Assembly (NCBI GenBank): GCA_021107705.1
Contig: JAIOSJ010000341.1
Span: 1 to 34,711 of the forward strand
Source of the DNA: Thermoanaerobaculales bacterium
Lineage (GTDB): Bacteria; Acidobacteriota; Thermoanaerobaculia; Thermoanaerobaculales; Sulfomarinibacteraceae
Length of the DNA: 34,711 nt
Direction of reading: 5' to 3'
Shown here: positions 1 to 8,228 of the stretch, piece by piece
Layout of the letters: every line of letters starts with the position of its first letter
How positions within the stretch are numbered: position 1 is the first letter of the stretch
Program-made: the position numbers and the translations under genes
The notes under the pieces: generated by a model
What the model saw: the letters and a program-made list of their open reading frames with translations, nothing else
The model's database searches: none
What the model was told of the DNA's origin: nothing

Positions 1-51
1 CCGGTGCTCGGCGGCTTGCATCACACCTACAGGATCGCAACAGCCGCTTGA
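1..51 (+). CDS. C-terminal tail of an unidentified protein (cut by window edge)
   Basis: The first frame is open from base 1 and encodes 16 residues (PVLGGLHHTYRIATAA) before TGA at 49-51. The tail vaguely resembles the ends of some integrase-core transposases, but that is recalled similarity and too short to rely on. From 52 to 279 I see no gene, no terminal inverted repeat and no strong terminator. Confidence 0.3.
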   Translation, partial: PVLGGLHHTYRIATAA

Positions 52-279
52 GCCCGACCGGCGAGGTCGAGAGAACAGCTCAGGCAATCGAAAGCTCAAA
101 CGGTGAAGCTGTGTCCGGAGTCCGGGGTTTGAGGAGGGTTCGGAAGCAATCCAGCAGATTTGCATGGCTCCTCGTCACCTTCCGGGTGAAAGCCCCTTCT
201 CCTCCGGGTCGTCAGTCGTTCTTTTCGGACCCGACTGGCCCTCTCGATCGGTCGGATAGAGTTTTTGCGGAGGCGGTGC

Positions 280-831
280 TTACGCCCACCTCCAGAACTC
301 CGAATGGTGAGTCTGAAACTCCGAGAAACGTGATGTGTCACCTTTGAGAATCTGTTGAGCATGTTCCCTGGCGAGATCTGCGAAGGCGGAAACCACGCCA
401 CGTAGATCCTCGCGTAGGAGCTTTGACCTTTCCTCGCCGCGACGGCTCATCTCTGCTACCGAAAGACCAGGTGTGATTACCGGAAGTGGAAAAGAGAAAT
501 CCGAGCCAGCAAGAACGCGGACAACTGTTTCAAGCCGGGCTGCCTTTGCTCCTTCAGCGCCAGGGTAGAACGAAAGCCGTTCCGGCTTGGACCCGCGATC
601 CAGCTCATAGACAACGACAGAGATAGAGTCATCCCCGAAACCGAGAACCACATCAATGCCTACCGTCTCGCCAACAAACGGAACGGAAACGCGGGCATCC
701 TGAGGGTACTCAAGGTCCCTCAATTCTAGCCCCCGGCATTCGAACCCATAGTCGGCCTCGAGAAACCGAAACACATTGACAACGATGTTGGAGAATTCTG
801 CCGCTCGCTCTTCAAACGCCTGTGGGATCAT
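280..831 (-). CDS. hypothetical protein, possible immunity protein of the adjacent toxin fragment
   Basis: This is a 183-residue soluble protein starting at MIPQAFEE; an in-frame ATG at 858 would add nine residues and overlap the stop of the preceding ORF. It is acidic, has no signal peptide or membrane segment, and I do not recognise its family. It alternates predicted strands (VSVPFVGETVGIDVVLGFG, then ISVVVYELDRG) with C-terminal helices. It lies directly downstream of an orphan fragment resembling the C-terminal tip of a polymorphic toxin, with the start and stop codons almost touching. That is the usual toxin-then-immunity order, so an immunity role is inferred from position and size only. 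Confidence 0.6.
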   Translation of the reverse strand: MIPQAFEERAAEFSNIVVNVFRFLEADYGFECRGLELRDLEYPQDARVSVPFVGETVGIDVVLGFGDDSISVVVYELDRGSKPERLSFYPGAEGAKAARLETVVRVLAGSDFSFPLPVITPGLSVAEMSRRGEERSKLLREDLRGVVSAFADLAREHAQQILKGDTSRFSEFQTHHSEFWRWA

Positions 832-838
832 AACAACC

Positions 839-1160
839 TCAGAAGCCCGGGGAAGCATGGAACAGGCGGTCGTACCCCCACCTGGTCAAGCTCCGAATCT
901 CCATGCCGTAGTAAGGACTTGGTGGGAGTACTCGGCCCGACTCACGGCCGATACCCAGGAAGGGTGCGCCCTTCTGTTTCGCCCAATAACGAATCCACGA
1001 ACGATTCGCTTCCATGTTCAGCCGGTTCACCCCGCCGTACCAATTACGAGGGGAGTACGTACGGACGTTGACACCAAGATCCCGGAGTGCGGTTGACAGG
1101 CGCTGCCCGCGTGTCTCTGAACGCCCTACCCAATCCGGTGATCGAAGGCGTGGCGCCTCG
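839..1160 (-). pseudogene. orphan C-terminal tip of an RHS-type polymorphic toxin (no start, no RHS core)
   Basis: On the minus strand an open frame without a convincing start ends at TGA 839-841. Its last ~105 residues look like real protein: VNRLNMEANRSWIRYWAKQ, then GAPFLGIGRE, then SPYYGMEIRSL. The layout (N..WI..A...G.P...IG, then SP.Y.ME) resembles small domains I recall at the C-terminal ends of RHS-repeat toxins. The preceding gene's terminator lies upstream at 1177-1199, so the fragment has no body of its own. It may be a displaced toxin tip kept as a recombination cassette next to its immunity gene, or debris. The upstream boundary is approximate. Confidence 0.4.
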
Positions 1161-1176
1161 AATACACGAGGTAAAT

Positions 1177-1199
1177 GCCCCCGGTTTGACCCCGGGGGC
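1177..1199 (-). terminator. hairpin terminator of the C25 peptidase gene
   Basis: A perfect 8-bp inverted repeat (GCCCCCGG/CCGGGGGC) with a 7-nt loop starts 12 bases past the peptidase stop codon. The following minus-strand sequence ATTTAC is only weakly U-rich, so termination may be partial or Rho-assisted. Confidence 0.6.
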
Positions 1200-1211
1200 G
1201 TTATCTGAAAA

Positions 1212-4200
1212 CTATTGGACCTCGACGGACCACCGGCCGCAGTCGCCGGTCTCGAACCCGTCTTGGAAAAGCAATGGTCCGCAGGCGCCGAGGTTGGAAA
1301 GGTCCGACTCGACAAACTCCAGATCCTGGCCGACACCTTCGGACAGCCCTGCGAGCCCGTCGGCGGCCGCAATATCGAGGTAGCTCAGGACGATCGTGCC
1401 GTCGAAATGAATCTCGATCTGAAAGATGTTGGGGAGATTCGGATTCGGGTTGTCGTATGAATACTCCGGAACGCCTTCGAAGGTCACGACCATGCGGTCG
1501 CCGAGCTGCTTGTAGCTGATTGTGCCGCCGTCACGCGGCTCGAGGTCGTCGAACAAACCGGAGATACGCGGGGTGTCGAAGTGATCGGATGTCGTCTCGG
1601 AGTAGTCGGAATCACCGGCGCCGAACGTGACGTAGCCGTTGCTGCCGATGTACAGGCTCGTATAGCTCTGGCCGTACAGCGAAACCGTCGCGCCGCCGGT
1701 GAGCGTGACCTCGACCGAGGCGTCGTCTGCATCCGCCAGAACCGTGGTTCCACCTGAGGGATCGACCGGCAGAGTGGTGATGCCCTCAACGGTGCAGCCG
1801 TCGTAGAAGTCGCCCGATCCGTCCGGGACGAAGGTCAGGCTCAGGTCGTCGAGATCGTTGTCGGAGGATCCGAAGATCTCAGTGTAGAACTCGGGTAGTT
1901 GCAGCGTGCTGAAGCTGTAGCAGGAACCACCGTTGTCGTCGCCGGCGATGTGGCCGGCGGCGTCCTCGGCTTCGACCGCGTAGTAATAGGTCGTCGAATG
2001 GGCAAGCGTGCTGACCTCGACCTGGACGGCGGTCGCGAGCGTGGCGCTGCTCGCGGAGTTGGAGAGCGCTGCGCACGACGTGCCGTAATGTACGCGGCCG
2101 ATCACCGGCTCGTTAGCGTCGAACTCGACCACGGCGCGCCGCGCCTCGACCGTTGTCGTACGCACATTGGAAATACCGGGTGGGGTGCAGTCAACGGTTG
2201 CGATCGTGGTGACGGGCACGTTGGTGCCGCCCTGACCGTCGTCGGCATCGAGGTAGGTGACGGTGATGGTGTCCCCTTCGGCCACTTGGAGGATACCGAC
2301 GTCGTCGGTGGCGCTGACGTCAATGGTGCCTCGGAAGTCGGCCGATGCAGCATCGGTTTCAATCAGCAGCACCTCCTCGACACCGGTCTCGGTTGTCGAG
2401 TCGATGTCCACGGTGACGGTGTCGATCGTGTTGTCGTCGAGGTTGAGACCGCAATCGGAAACCGCCACGGTGACCTTGTCCTCACAGGTGTAGGCGGTGC
2501 TGTCCAAACTCACCGTGCCGGCGTCCGAGCACGCGCTGGGCAGGCGCAGGCTGGGGTCGCCCATGAGGTTGTACATCTCCAGGTAACGCAAGATGTCGTT
2601 GCCTGGCGCCGGTGCGCCGAAGTGGGCGACGAACCGGAGGTTGGTCTCGTTCCACACCGGCCCGACTTCGGTCGGAACGTCGTCGGAGTTGTCGAAGATG
2701 ACGTCGAACAGCCTCCGCTCCAGGATGTCGTCCTCGTCCCAGTAGCTGTTGACCGACGATCCGTACACCGTAACTGCGCCTTTGCCGGCCGCGCGGAGCC
2801 AGGTCTCGGTGAAGCACTCGCTGACCGTATAGGTGCCGGTGATGCAGGCAAAGGACCACACCATCGAGTACATGTTGGCATTGGTCAGGCCGTTGACGTC
2901 GCTCTGCGAGAACGGAGGCCCGTCGGCCCATGAGTAGGTGCCTCCGTGCCCTGAGAAGATGCCGAATCCGCGCCCATTGTTGAACGAGTTGCGCACGTCC
3001 TGCGTCGTGGCGTCGTAAGTCACCTCGTACAGCCGATCCGACGTGTAGCCGTTGGGATTCATGTGGGTCGTGATGCAGTAGTTATGCGTCGCCTCCGAAA
3101 AATCCCAATAAGTAGAGTCACTCCCGGCCATGTAGACCGCACGCTTGAGGTAGTCGGGATCGGCCAGTGGTCCATTCTCGAAGTAAAGGGTCTTGTTGAT
3201 GATGTCCTGGAGTGCATCGACCGTGCGCGCCGAGAAGCGGCCGATTCCGATGTCGGCCAGGTAGTCGCCGGCGCCATCCATACAGCCGTAATACAGGTCG
3301 GTGTCGGGTGAGCCGTTGCCCGATCCGGTCCAGTGCGGCACGGTGTCGGTGTCCCCGACCAGCAACAGGTAGTCGAAGGTCGTGCCTCCGTCCCACTGCG
3401 TCTGGATCCAGTTCTTGATCTGCGAGTTGGTGTCTCCGTCGACGACATGTGTGGAGACGGTGAAACCCTGGGCTGCTTTTGCATCGGCAAACGGAGTAAT
3501 GGTCGACTGCAGACCGGTATCGACCACGATCAGGTACTCACCGCTACCGCGGGACTCGATGCCTGTCAGTAGTACCTCCGGATTGACGATGACCCTAGCG
3601 AGACCGGGCGCCACAGGCCGTCGAACGACACGGTCGTCGATGAGGCCGAACTTTACCGTCGCCGAAAGCGACGAATACCAGGTCAGGGTCTTTTCGGTTG
3701 GGTCGTAGTGCATCGGCTGTGCCTCAAGCTGCAAAAGGCGCTCGCCGCGAACCAGCCCGACCTCGGTGACGATGACGCGCGGTCCTCGCTCCGGCGAGCC
3801 GACGTAGGCGCCGGCGTCATACTGAAACTTGGCGTTCTCACGCGCCCCGGGAAGTTTAGGAATTGGTGGTTGTACGGGTAGCACCCGCCACGGCAGCTCG
3901 TCGCTACCGAGTCGAATCGTGGTTGTCGATCCCCGCTCCCAGCTGACCTCGACCGAGGCGCCGGGCGGGACGGCAAACAGGCGACGTACGACCGGCAGGG
4001 CAGGGGCGCCGATCTCTCCGGTGATCGGCGTGTCGGGCCAGGTCACACGCAGAAATTCGCCCTCAGCGGTCTTCACCGGCTCCAGGGCCGGCTCGGCACA
4101 TTCGATCGCGGCGACGAAACCGCCCAGATCGGAGCTGGTTACCGTGACCACCGGTGTGTCAACCGCGGCGGCGACGCCGGCAGCTCCAATCACTACCGAA

Positions 4201-4244
4201 ATAACGACGGACCAACAGAACAAACAGAAAACTTGGCGCTTCAT
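1212..4244 (-). CDS. secreted gingipain-like cysteine peptidase (family C25)
   Basis: The 1010-residue precursor has a signal peptide (residues 1 to about 27, ending GVAAA). A gingipain-type propeptide region (about 30-220) follows, then a C25 catalytic domain (about 230-570). The catalytic pair is visible: His433 in SGHGGTYSW and Cys467 in SFACITGTY. Downstream are beta-rich modules, including a fibronectin-like stretch (about 700-790). The last residues, LFQDGFETGDCGRWSVEVQ, match a tail motif I recall on many exported proteins of such bacteria; its role is unknown. A strong ribosome site (AGGGGG) precedes the ATG. It probably degrades extracellular protein after cleavage of the propeptide. 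Exact substrate specificity cannot be read from the sequence. Confidence 0.9.
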   Translation of the reverse strand: MKRQVFCLFCWSVVISVVIGAAGVAAAVDTPVVTVTSSDLGGFVAAIECAEPALEPVKTAEGEFLRVTWPDTPITGEIGAPALPVVRRLFAVPPGASVEVSWERGSTTTIRLGSDELPWRVLPVQPPIPKLPGARENAKFQYDAGAYVGSPERGPRVIVTEVGLVRGERLLQLEAQPMHYDPTEKTLTWYSSLSATVKFGLIDDRVVRRPVAPGLARVIVNPEVLLTGIESRGSGEYLIVVDTGLQSTITPFADAKAAQGFTVSTHVVDGDTNSQIKNWIQTQWDGGTTFDYLLLVGDTDTVPHWTGSGNGSPDTDLYYGCMDGAGDYLADIGIGRFSARTVDALQDIINKTLYFENGPLADPDYLKRAVYMAGSDSTYWDFSEATHNYCITTHMNPNGYTSDRLYEVTYDATTQDVRNSFNNGRGFGIFSGHGGTYSWADGPPFSQSDVNGLTNANMYSMVWSFACITGTYTVSECFTETWLRAAGKGAVTVYGSSVNSYWDEDDILERRLFDVIFDNSDDVPTEVGPVWNETNLRFVAHFGAPAPGNDILRYLEMYNLMGDPSLRLPSACSDAGTVSLDSTAYTCEDKVTVAVSDCGLNLDDNTIDTVTVDIDSTTETGVEEVLLIETDAASADFRGTIDVSATDDVGILQVAEGDTITVTYLDADDGQGGTNVPVTTIATVDCTPPGISNVRTTTVEARRAVVEFDANEPVIGRVHYGTSCAALSNSASSATLATAVQVEVSTLAHSTTYYYAVEAEDAAGHIAGDDNGGSCYSFSTLQLPEFYTEIFGSSDNDLDDLSLTFVPDGSGDFYDGCTVEGITTLPVDPSGGTTVLADADDASVEVTLTGGATVSLYGQSYTSLYIGSNGYVTFGAGDSDYSETTSDHFDTPRISGLFDDLEPRDGGTISYKQLGDRMVVTFEGVPEYSYDNPNPNLPNIFQIEIHFDGTIVLSYLDIAAADGLAGLSEGVGQDLEFVESDLSNLGACGPLLFQDGFETGDCGRWSVEVQ

Positions 4245-4627
4245 ACAAACCCCCTCATTAAACAGCCGGTAACGGCCTCAACCACCGAAGTCCTTCGGAC
4301 TCCATAACAGCGATCTCTTCCGCCGACACGTCGGTGCCATTGCCCGCCGACGACATATCTTTCGGATGCAGGAGCGCGGTTGGGTTCATGGTTCAGGTCC
4401 AAAAATCCGCAGGCAGTGTAGTTCCTCGCAGCCGCGTTGACAAGTCCCGGCCCGAGGATCTTCCGTGCCATGTTCAGCTTGCCGGTTGTTGTGTTTCACC
4501 ACCTCTGACCGATGTGTATCACGCTCTTGCGCTCCCGCTCAGGGATGTTGACAGCACCAACGCCGTCGCACTAAAATCCGCACGCCGATTAGCTTTGGAT
4601 TCCCGCCTCGCACAACGGTTAAGCCGA
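4245..4627. other. intergenic stretch without recognisable gene
   Basis: This gap of about 380 bases precedes the C25 peptidase gene. It holds that gene's ribosome site (AGGGGG, immediately upstream of 4244) and must hold its promoter, but I could not pick out a convincing -35/-10 pair. No RNA gene, repeat or hairpin terminator stood out. Confidence 0.5.
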
Positions 4628-4765
4628 TCACGGCACCCCGGTTCGGGAACGGTCAAGCGCGAACGCGTGGAAGATCGCGAGGCTGAGCAGGTTATAGACG
4701 ACCAGCAGCAGCGCGCATGCACCGACAGCTATTCCGGAATATGCGGTTGCCCGAGCAGGGGCCAC
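4628..4765 (-). CDS. possible 45-residue single-span membrane peptide or gene remnant
   Basis: Overlapping the 3-prime end of the sulfotransferase gene in another frame, a short ORF (GTG start at 4765, TGA at 4628) encodes a very hydrophobic helix. Its core is GACALLLVVYNLLSLAIF, followed by HAFALDRSRTGVP. It could be a small membrane peptide or the tail of a lost membrane-protein gene. No ribosome site is apparent. A hydrophobic antisense of a hydrophilic frame can arise by chance, so this is speculative. Confidence 0.2.
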   Translation of the reverse strand: MAPARATAYSGIAVGACALLLVVYNLLSLAIFHAFALDRSRTGVP

Positions 4766-5508
4766 TGCCGGATTCGGCGCTCGTCGAAAAAGGTCTCGAG
4801 AAAATTCCGATCATTTTCGTCGAGCCTATTCTTCCATGCCTCGTTGCGGGTGGTGTCGATCTTCTCGGCCCTGACGGCTTGCTCCAAGAGATCTTCCGGC
4901 AGGCCGCAGTAGGTGGCGATGCGGCGCATCCAGAGGACCGGCTCGCGGCAGAAGTCTTCGTAGGGGAAGCCCATGTATTGCGTGGGGTCCAGGGTTGCCA
5001 ACTGTGCCGAGAGATAGGTCAGTTGTTCTTCGGTGATGACGGCGTTGGCGCGGAGATTCTTGGCGAAGCGCCGACGGTGGGAGGAAGCCGCTGAGGCCCG
5101 TGGGTCGCGGTGAATGAAGATCAACCGAACGTCTTCGAAGAGGCGAAAGATCTCGCTGAGATCGGGGCGATAGCGATCGCCGCGGTGGAAGGGCGCAGAT
5201 CGTTTGAAAAGGATGTGGCTGGTTTCCTTGTAGTTGTCCACGGCAAGGAGCTGTTCGATCAGTTCGAGCATTTTCCGACCGCCGGCCTCGCTGTCCTCCG
5301 AGGTGGCGTGTCGATCCCATAAACGGTCATTGGCCTTTTTGAATTTTCTGGCGATCGAGTAGGCGGATTTCTCCTTTCGCGCAATCGATATGTGGTTCCC
5401 ACCGAGGGCGACGCAGCCCTTCTGAGCCCCGATCAGGCGGGTCAGGAGAGTGGTTCCGGACCCTGATGCGCCGATCAGAAATACAAAGCGAAAGGGCTGC
5501 TTGCTCAT
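4729..5508 (-). CDS. sulfotransferase family protein
   Basis: The 259-residue soluble protein has both PAPS-binding signatures. These are an N-terminal P-loop-like 5-prime-phosphosulfate loop (FLIGASGSGTTLLTRLI, about residues 8-24) and a 3-prime-phosphate loop (VRLIFIHRDPRASAASS, in the middle). It would transfer sulfate from PAPS to an unidentified acceptor. I chose the MSKQPF start because GGGGAG lies 5 bases upstream; an in-frame ATG at 5538 lacks that support. It follows the sulfatase-like lipoprotein gene by 48 bases on the same strand, so the two are probably co-transcribed. Confidence 0.82.
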   Translation of the reverse strand: MSKQPFRFVFLIGASGSGTTLLTRLIGAQKGCVALGGNHISIARKEKSAYSIARKFKKANDRLWDRHATSEDSEAGGRKMLELIEQLLAVDNYKETSHILFKRSAPFHRGDRYRPDLSEIFRLFEDVRLIFIHRDPRASAASSHRRRFAKNLRANAVITEEQLTYLSAQLATLDPTQYMGFPYEDFCREPVLWMRRIATYCGLPEDLLEQAVRAEKIDTTRNEAWKNRLDENDRNFLETFFDERRIRQWPLLGQPHIPE

Positions 5509-5556
5509 ATTTTCTCCCCTAAGCGAAAAGCGATTCATGAGGCCGAAGAACGAGAC

Positions 5557-6870
5557 CTACTGGATATAGCCGAGGCTCTTGAGTTGTTCGAGGGTGCCGT
5601 CGTCGAGTTCTTCGATGCGTCGTTCGGGGTCGAGAGAGGCTGCGGCGACCATCTTGGACCAGGCTTCGAGGTGGCTCTTCAGGACCTCTGCTCGTTCGGG
5701 ATACTGTTCCCCCACGTCTGTCTGCGCCAGGGGATCAGCATTGAGGTCGAATAACTCGGTGTTGTCGGCTGAAGAGATCAGGAGCATACCGTCCATCACC
5801 ACAGAACGGATTCCACCCTTTTGGTCGGTCTCACTGAAGGCCACGTACGGTGGATTGCCGCCGCCTTCCATGATGGGCTGAAGGTTCGAACCCTGGACCC
5901 CGGCGGGCAGCGCGGCTCCGGCCGCCTCGACCAGCGTCGGCATGAGATCAATGAGTTCGACCGTCTTCTTCACGACGGCGGCCTGAGAGTCGCCTGGCCG
6001 GCGAATGAGTAGCGGAACCCTGATGTTCTCTGGGTAGAGGCCTTCGTCGATGAGGTTGGCATGTTCCTGGAGAGCGAGGCCGCTGGTGCCGACGATGACC
6101 AGGGTGGCACGCTCCAGCACTCCTCGCGTTCGGAGTTGTTCGACCAGGTCGGCAAAAATCCGGTCGATGTGTTCATCGTGTTTCAAGGTGGCCGAACGGG
6201 CGAACTCGAGATCCTCTTTCCCCAAGGTTTGGGGATCGTCGGAGGATCGGGAGGCGATGACCTTCGAAAGCCTCTCCGGAAATCCTTCCGGCATGTCCTC
6301 GGGGTGCTCCAGGTCTTCGGCAGCCGACCATCCCGCAACCAACAGCAGAAAATCGCCCGCGTCGTTGTCGTCAAGCCACGCGAGAGCATCCTTCCCAGGA
6401 CTCTTGCCAAGACGGTAGGTGTCGAAGCCCTGGCCGACGCCGTAATCGTCGCCGCCCTCGGCGCCTTGGACAAAGGCCGCAGTTGCAAGACCGGCCGCCT
6501 GCGCTGCCTCGGCCAAGGTCGAAGCCTCAGGAGGAAGGCTGTCACCAGGATCGACCAGTCCGTGGGTCGTCGGATAGAGGCCCGTCATCAAGGAAGCGAG
6601 GCTCGGCGTCATGGAGGGCGCCTGTGCCCATGCCTGCTCGAAAAGGACTGCCTCATCGGCAAATGCACTCAGAAAGGGTGTGTTTGCGGGGCCGCCGTAG
6701 CATCCGAGGTGATCGGCCCTCAGACCGTCGATGGCGATGACAATGACCGAGTTTCCGGTGATTTCGGGACCTGAATCACCTTCTCCTCCTCCGCAGCTCC
6801 CACTGAGGAGCAGGGCCAGACCGAGAAACGGGACCGAAATCCAGAGCATCTTTGTGGTGAGTTTGTTCAT
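5557..6870 (-). CDS. sulfatase-like (alkaline phosphatase superfamily) lipoprotein with missing catalytic residues
   Basis: The 437-residue lipoprotein starts at MNKLTTK, with AGGGGGAAAG just upstream; a longer ORF reaching 7251 has no such support. The lipobox LLSGSC is followed by a Gly-rich linker. The N-terminal fold signature VIAIDGLRADHLGCYG is present, keeping the first metal-binding Asp. At the formylglycine site (C/S-x-P-S) the sequence reads APSMTPSLASLMTG, so the nucleophile position is Met. The C-terminal SDHG metal motif appears as VGTSGLALQEH, without the Asp-His pair. It therefore looks like a non-catalytic sulfatase-fold protein anchored to a membrane, perhaps a binding protein. 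It shares a probable operon with a sulfotransferase. Confidence 0.8.
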   Translation of the reverse strand: MNKLTTKMLWISVPFLGLALLLSGSCGGGEGDSGPEITGNSVIVIAIDGLRADHLGCYGGPANTPFLSAFADEAVLFEQAWAQAPSMTPSLASLMTGLYPTTHGLVDPGDSLPPEASTLAEAAQAAGLATAAFVQGAEGGDDYGVGQGFDTYRLGKSPGKDALAWLDDNDAGDFLLLVAGWSAAEDLEHPEDMPEGFPERLSKVIASRSSDDPQTLGKEDLEFARSATLKHDEHIDRIFADLVEQLRTRGVLERATLVIVGTSGLALQEHANLIDEGLYPENIRVPLLIRRPGDSQAAVVKKTVELIDLMPTLVEAAGAALPAGVQGSNLQPIMEGGGNPPYVAFSETDQKGGIRSVVMDGMLLISSADNTELFDLNADPLAQTDVGEQYPERAEVLKSHLEAWSKMVAAASLDPERRIEELDDGTLEQLKSLGYIQ

Positions 6871-7005
6871 CTTTCCCCCTGGGGCCGACCCCGTCAAGCG
6901 CCGCGATATTAACATGTTCCCATCCGGAAACCTCTTTCCCCCATATGGAGAAGGCTGTAGGATGGACGGCCCGTTAACCGGGGAAAAAACTGACGAGGTG
7001 ATTCG

Positions 7006-8223
7006 ATGAAATTGACGGCTGTGACGCTGATGTTGACGACGGTGCTGGTCTTGGCGGGATGTGGAGGAGCGGCGACCCCCGAACCCCAGGGTCCGACCCT
7101 GGGCAAAGGCCTGCTCTTTGCCCTTGCGGTTCTGGAGACCGGGCCTGACGGTAAGCCGGTACCGCAGCCGGCCCGCATGGGTATTCTCACTCAGAAAGAT
7201 GGCGAGTGGCGGTGGGCGGCCATCGAAGACCCCGAGAGCAACGTTTTCCACAAGGGTATGGTGTTCGAGTCCGGCTCAGGGGCGTCCGGCCTTCTCACAG
7301 CCGGCGGAACCAAGGCCCTTTTGAAACTGTGGCGTAGCGACGGGGAGGCGGAACTGGTGTGGGAGGCTGACTTCGGAGGTCGTTTCAGCCGAATGCGTGA
7401 TGTAGAGGTAGGTGACATCTATGGTGACGGCGTGCCGACTCTTGTCGTTGCAACTCACGATCAGGGTGTTGTGGCGACTGTGCGGCGAGGCGGCGATGGT
7501 GTGTGGGAAGTTAACGAACTCGATCGCCAGGAAAATACCATTGTGCACGAGGCCGAAATTGGGGACCTGGACGCGGACGGCGTGCTCGAGATCTACGCAA
7601 CTCCGAGCCTGCCCAACAAACTCGACGGGACGGCGCAGCCCGGCTGGGTAGTGCGCTACGTGCCCGCTGCCGATGAGGGCCGTGTAGTCGTGGCTGATCT
7701 CGGTGATCGCCATGCCAAGGAGATTTTGGTCGAGGACGTTGACGGTGACGGCACCGACGAACTCTATGTTGTCCTGGAAGCTGTGGCCGGTGGACAGGTT
7801 GAAATCCTGCGCTACGACGCCGGGACAGATCCTTCCGAAGGGCGCAAAGTGGCGACTCTGCCCGACAAACTGTGCCGCTTCCTTACGGCAGGTGACCTGG
7901 ACGGCGACGGAGTTCTCGAAATCGTGGCTGCGGCTCACAAGAGCGGCTTGTGGTTGATGAAGCCGGGAGCCGATGCCGGCGCCGAATGGGTCGTAACTCT
8001 CATCGATGGTCAGAGTGGAGGCTTCGAACATGCGGCTCTGCTCACCGATCTTGACGGTGACGGGGTGGATGAACTTTACGTGGCAAATGACAAGGGCGGG
8101 GAGATCAATCGCTATCTCATGGAGGGTGGAGAATTCTCCAAGGAAACCCTTTACCACCACCCCGAGGGACTTTCGGGTTTCACCTGGAACATCATGCCGA
8201 TACCGGTGGAGTTGATCCCCTGA
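7006..8223 (+). CDS. FG-GAP/VCBS beta-propeller lipoprotein
   Basis: The 405-residue exported lipoprotein has lipobox LVLAGC near residue 19. Five recurring acidic loops of the type G-D-x-D-x-D-G-x-x-E are visible: VGDIYGDGVPTL, IGDLDADGVLEI, VEDVDGDGTDEL, AGDLDGDGVLEI and LTDLDGDGVDEL. These mark FG-GAP/VCBS blades of a calcium-binding beta-propeller. There is no catalytic motif; a binding or surface-scaffold role is inferred. GAGGTG lies upstream of the ATG. It is transcribed divergently from the sulfatase-like gene across 135 bases and is followed at once by the DUF2062-methyltransferase gene, so those two are likely one operon. Confidence 0.82.
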   Translation: MKLTAVTLMLTTVLVLAGCGGAATPEPQGPTLGKGLLFALAVLETGPDGKPVPQPARMGILTQKDGEWRWAAIEDPESNVFHKGMVFESGSGASGLLTAGGTKALLKLWRSDGEAELVWEADFGGRFSRMRDVEVGDIYGDGVPTLVVATHDQGVVATVRRGGDGVWEVNELDRQENTIVHEAEIGDLDADGVLEIYATPSLPNKLDGTAQPGWVVRYVPAADEGRVVVADLGDRHAKEILVEDVDGDGTDELYVVLEAVAGGQVEILRYDAGTDPSEGRKVATLPDKLCRFLTAGDLDGDGVLEIVAAAHKSGLWLMKPGADAGAEWVVTLIDGQSGGFEHAALLTDLDGDGVDELYVANDKGGEINRYLMEGGEFSKETLYHHPEGLSGFTWNIMPIPVELIP

Positions 8224-8228
8224 CCAGA

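Noticed and set aside
181-216. CTTCTCCTCCGGG near the left edge as another copy of the MITE-like end
   Set aside because: Only a short core matches the 17-bp repeat and the flanks do not; chance similarity is likely.
4334-4912. Long plus-strand open frame of 192 residues across the sulfotransferase end
   Set aside because: It lies mostly antisense to the sulfotransferase gene, has no ribosome site and composition unlike protein; it is a GC-rich shadow frame.
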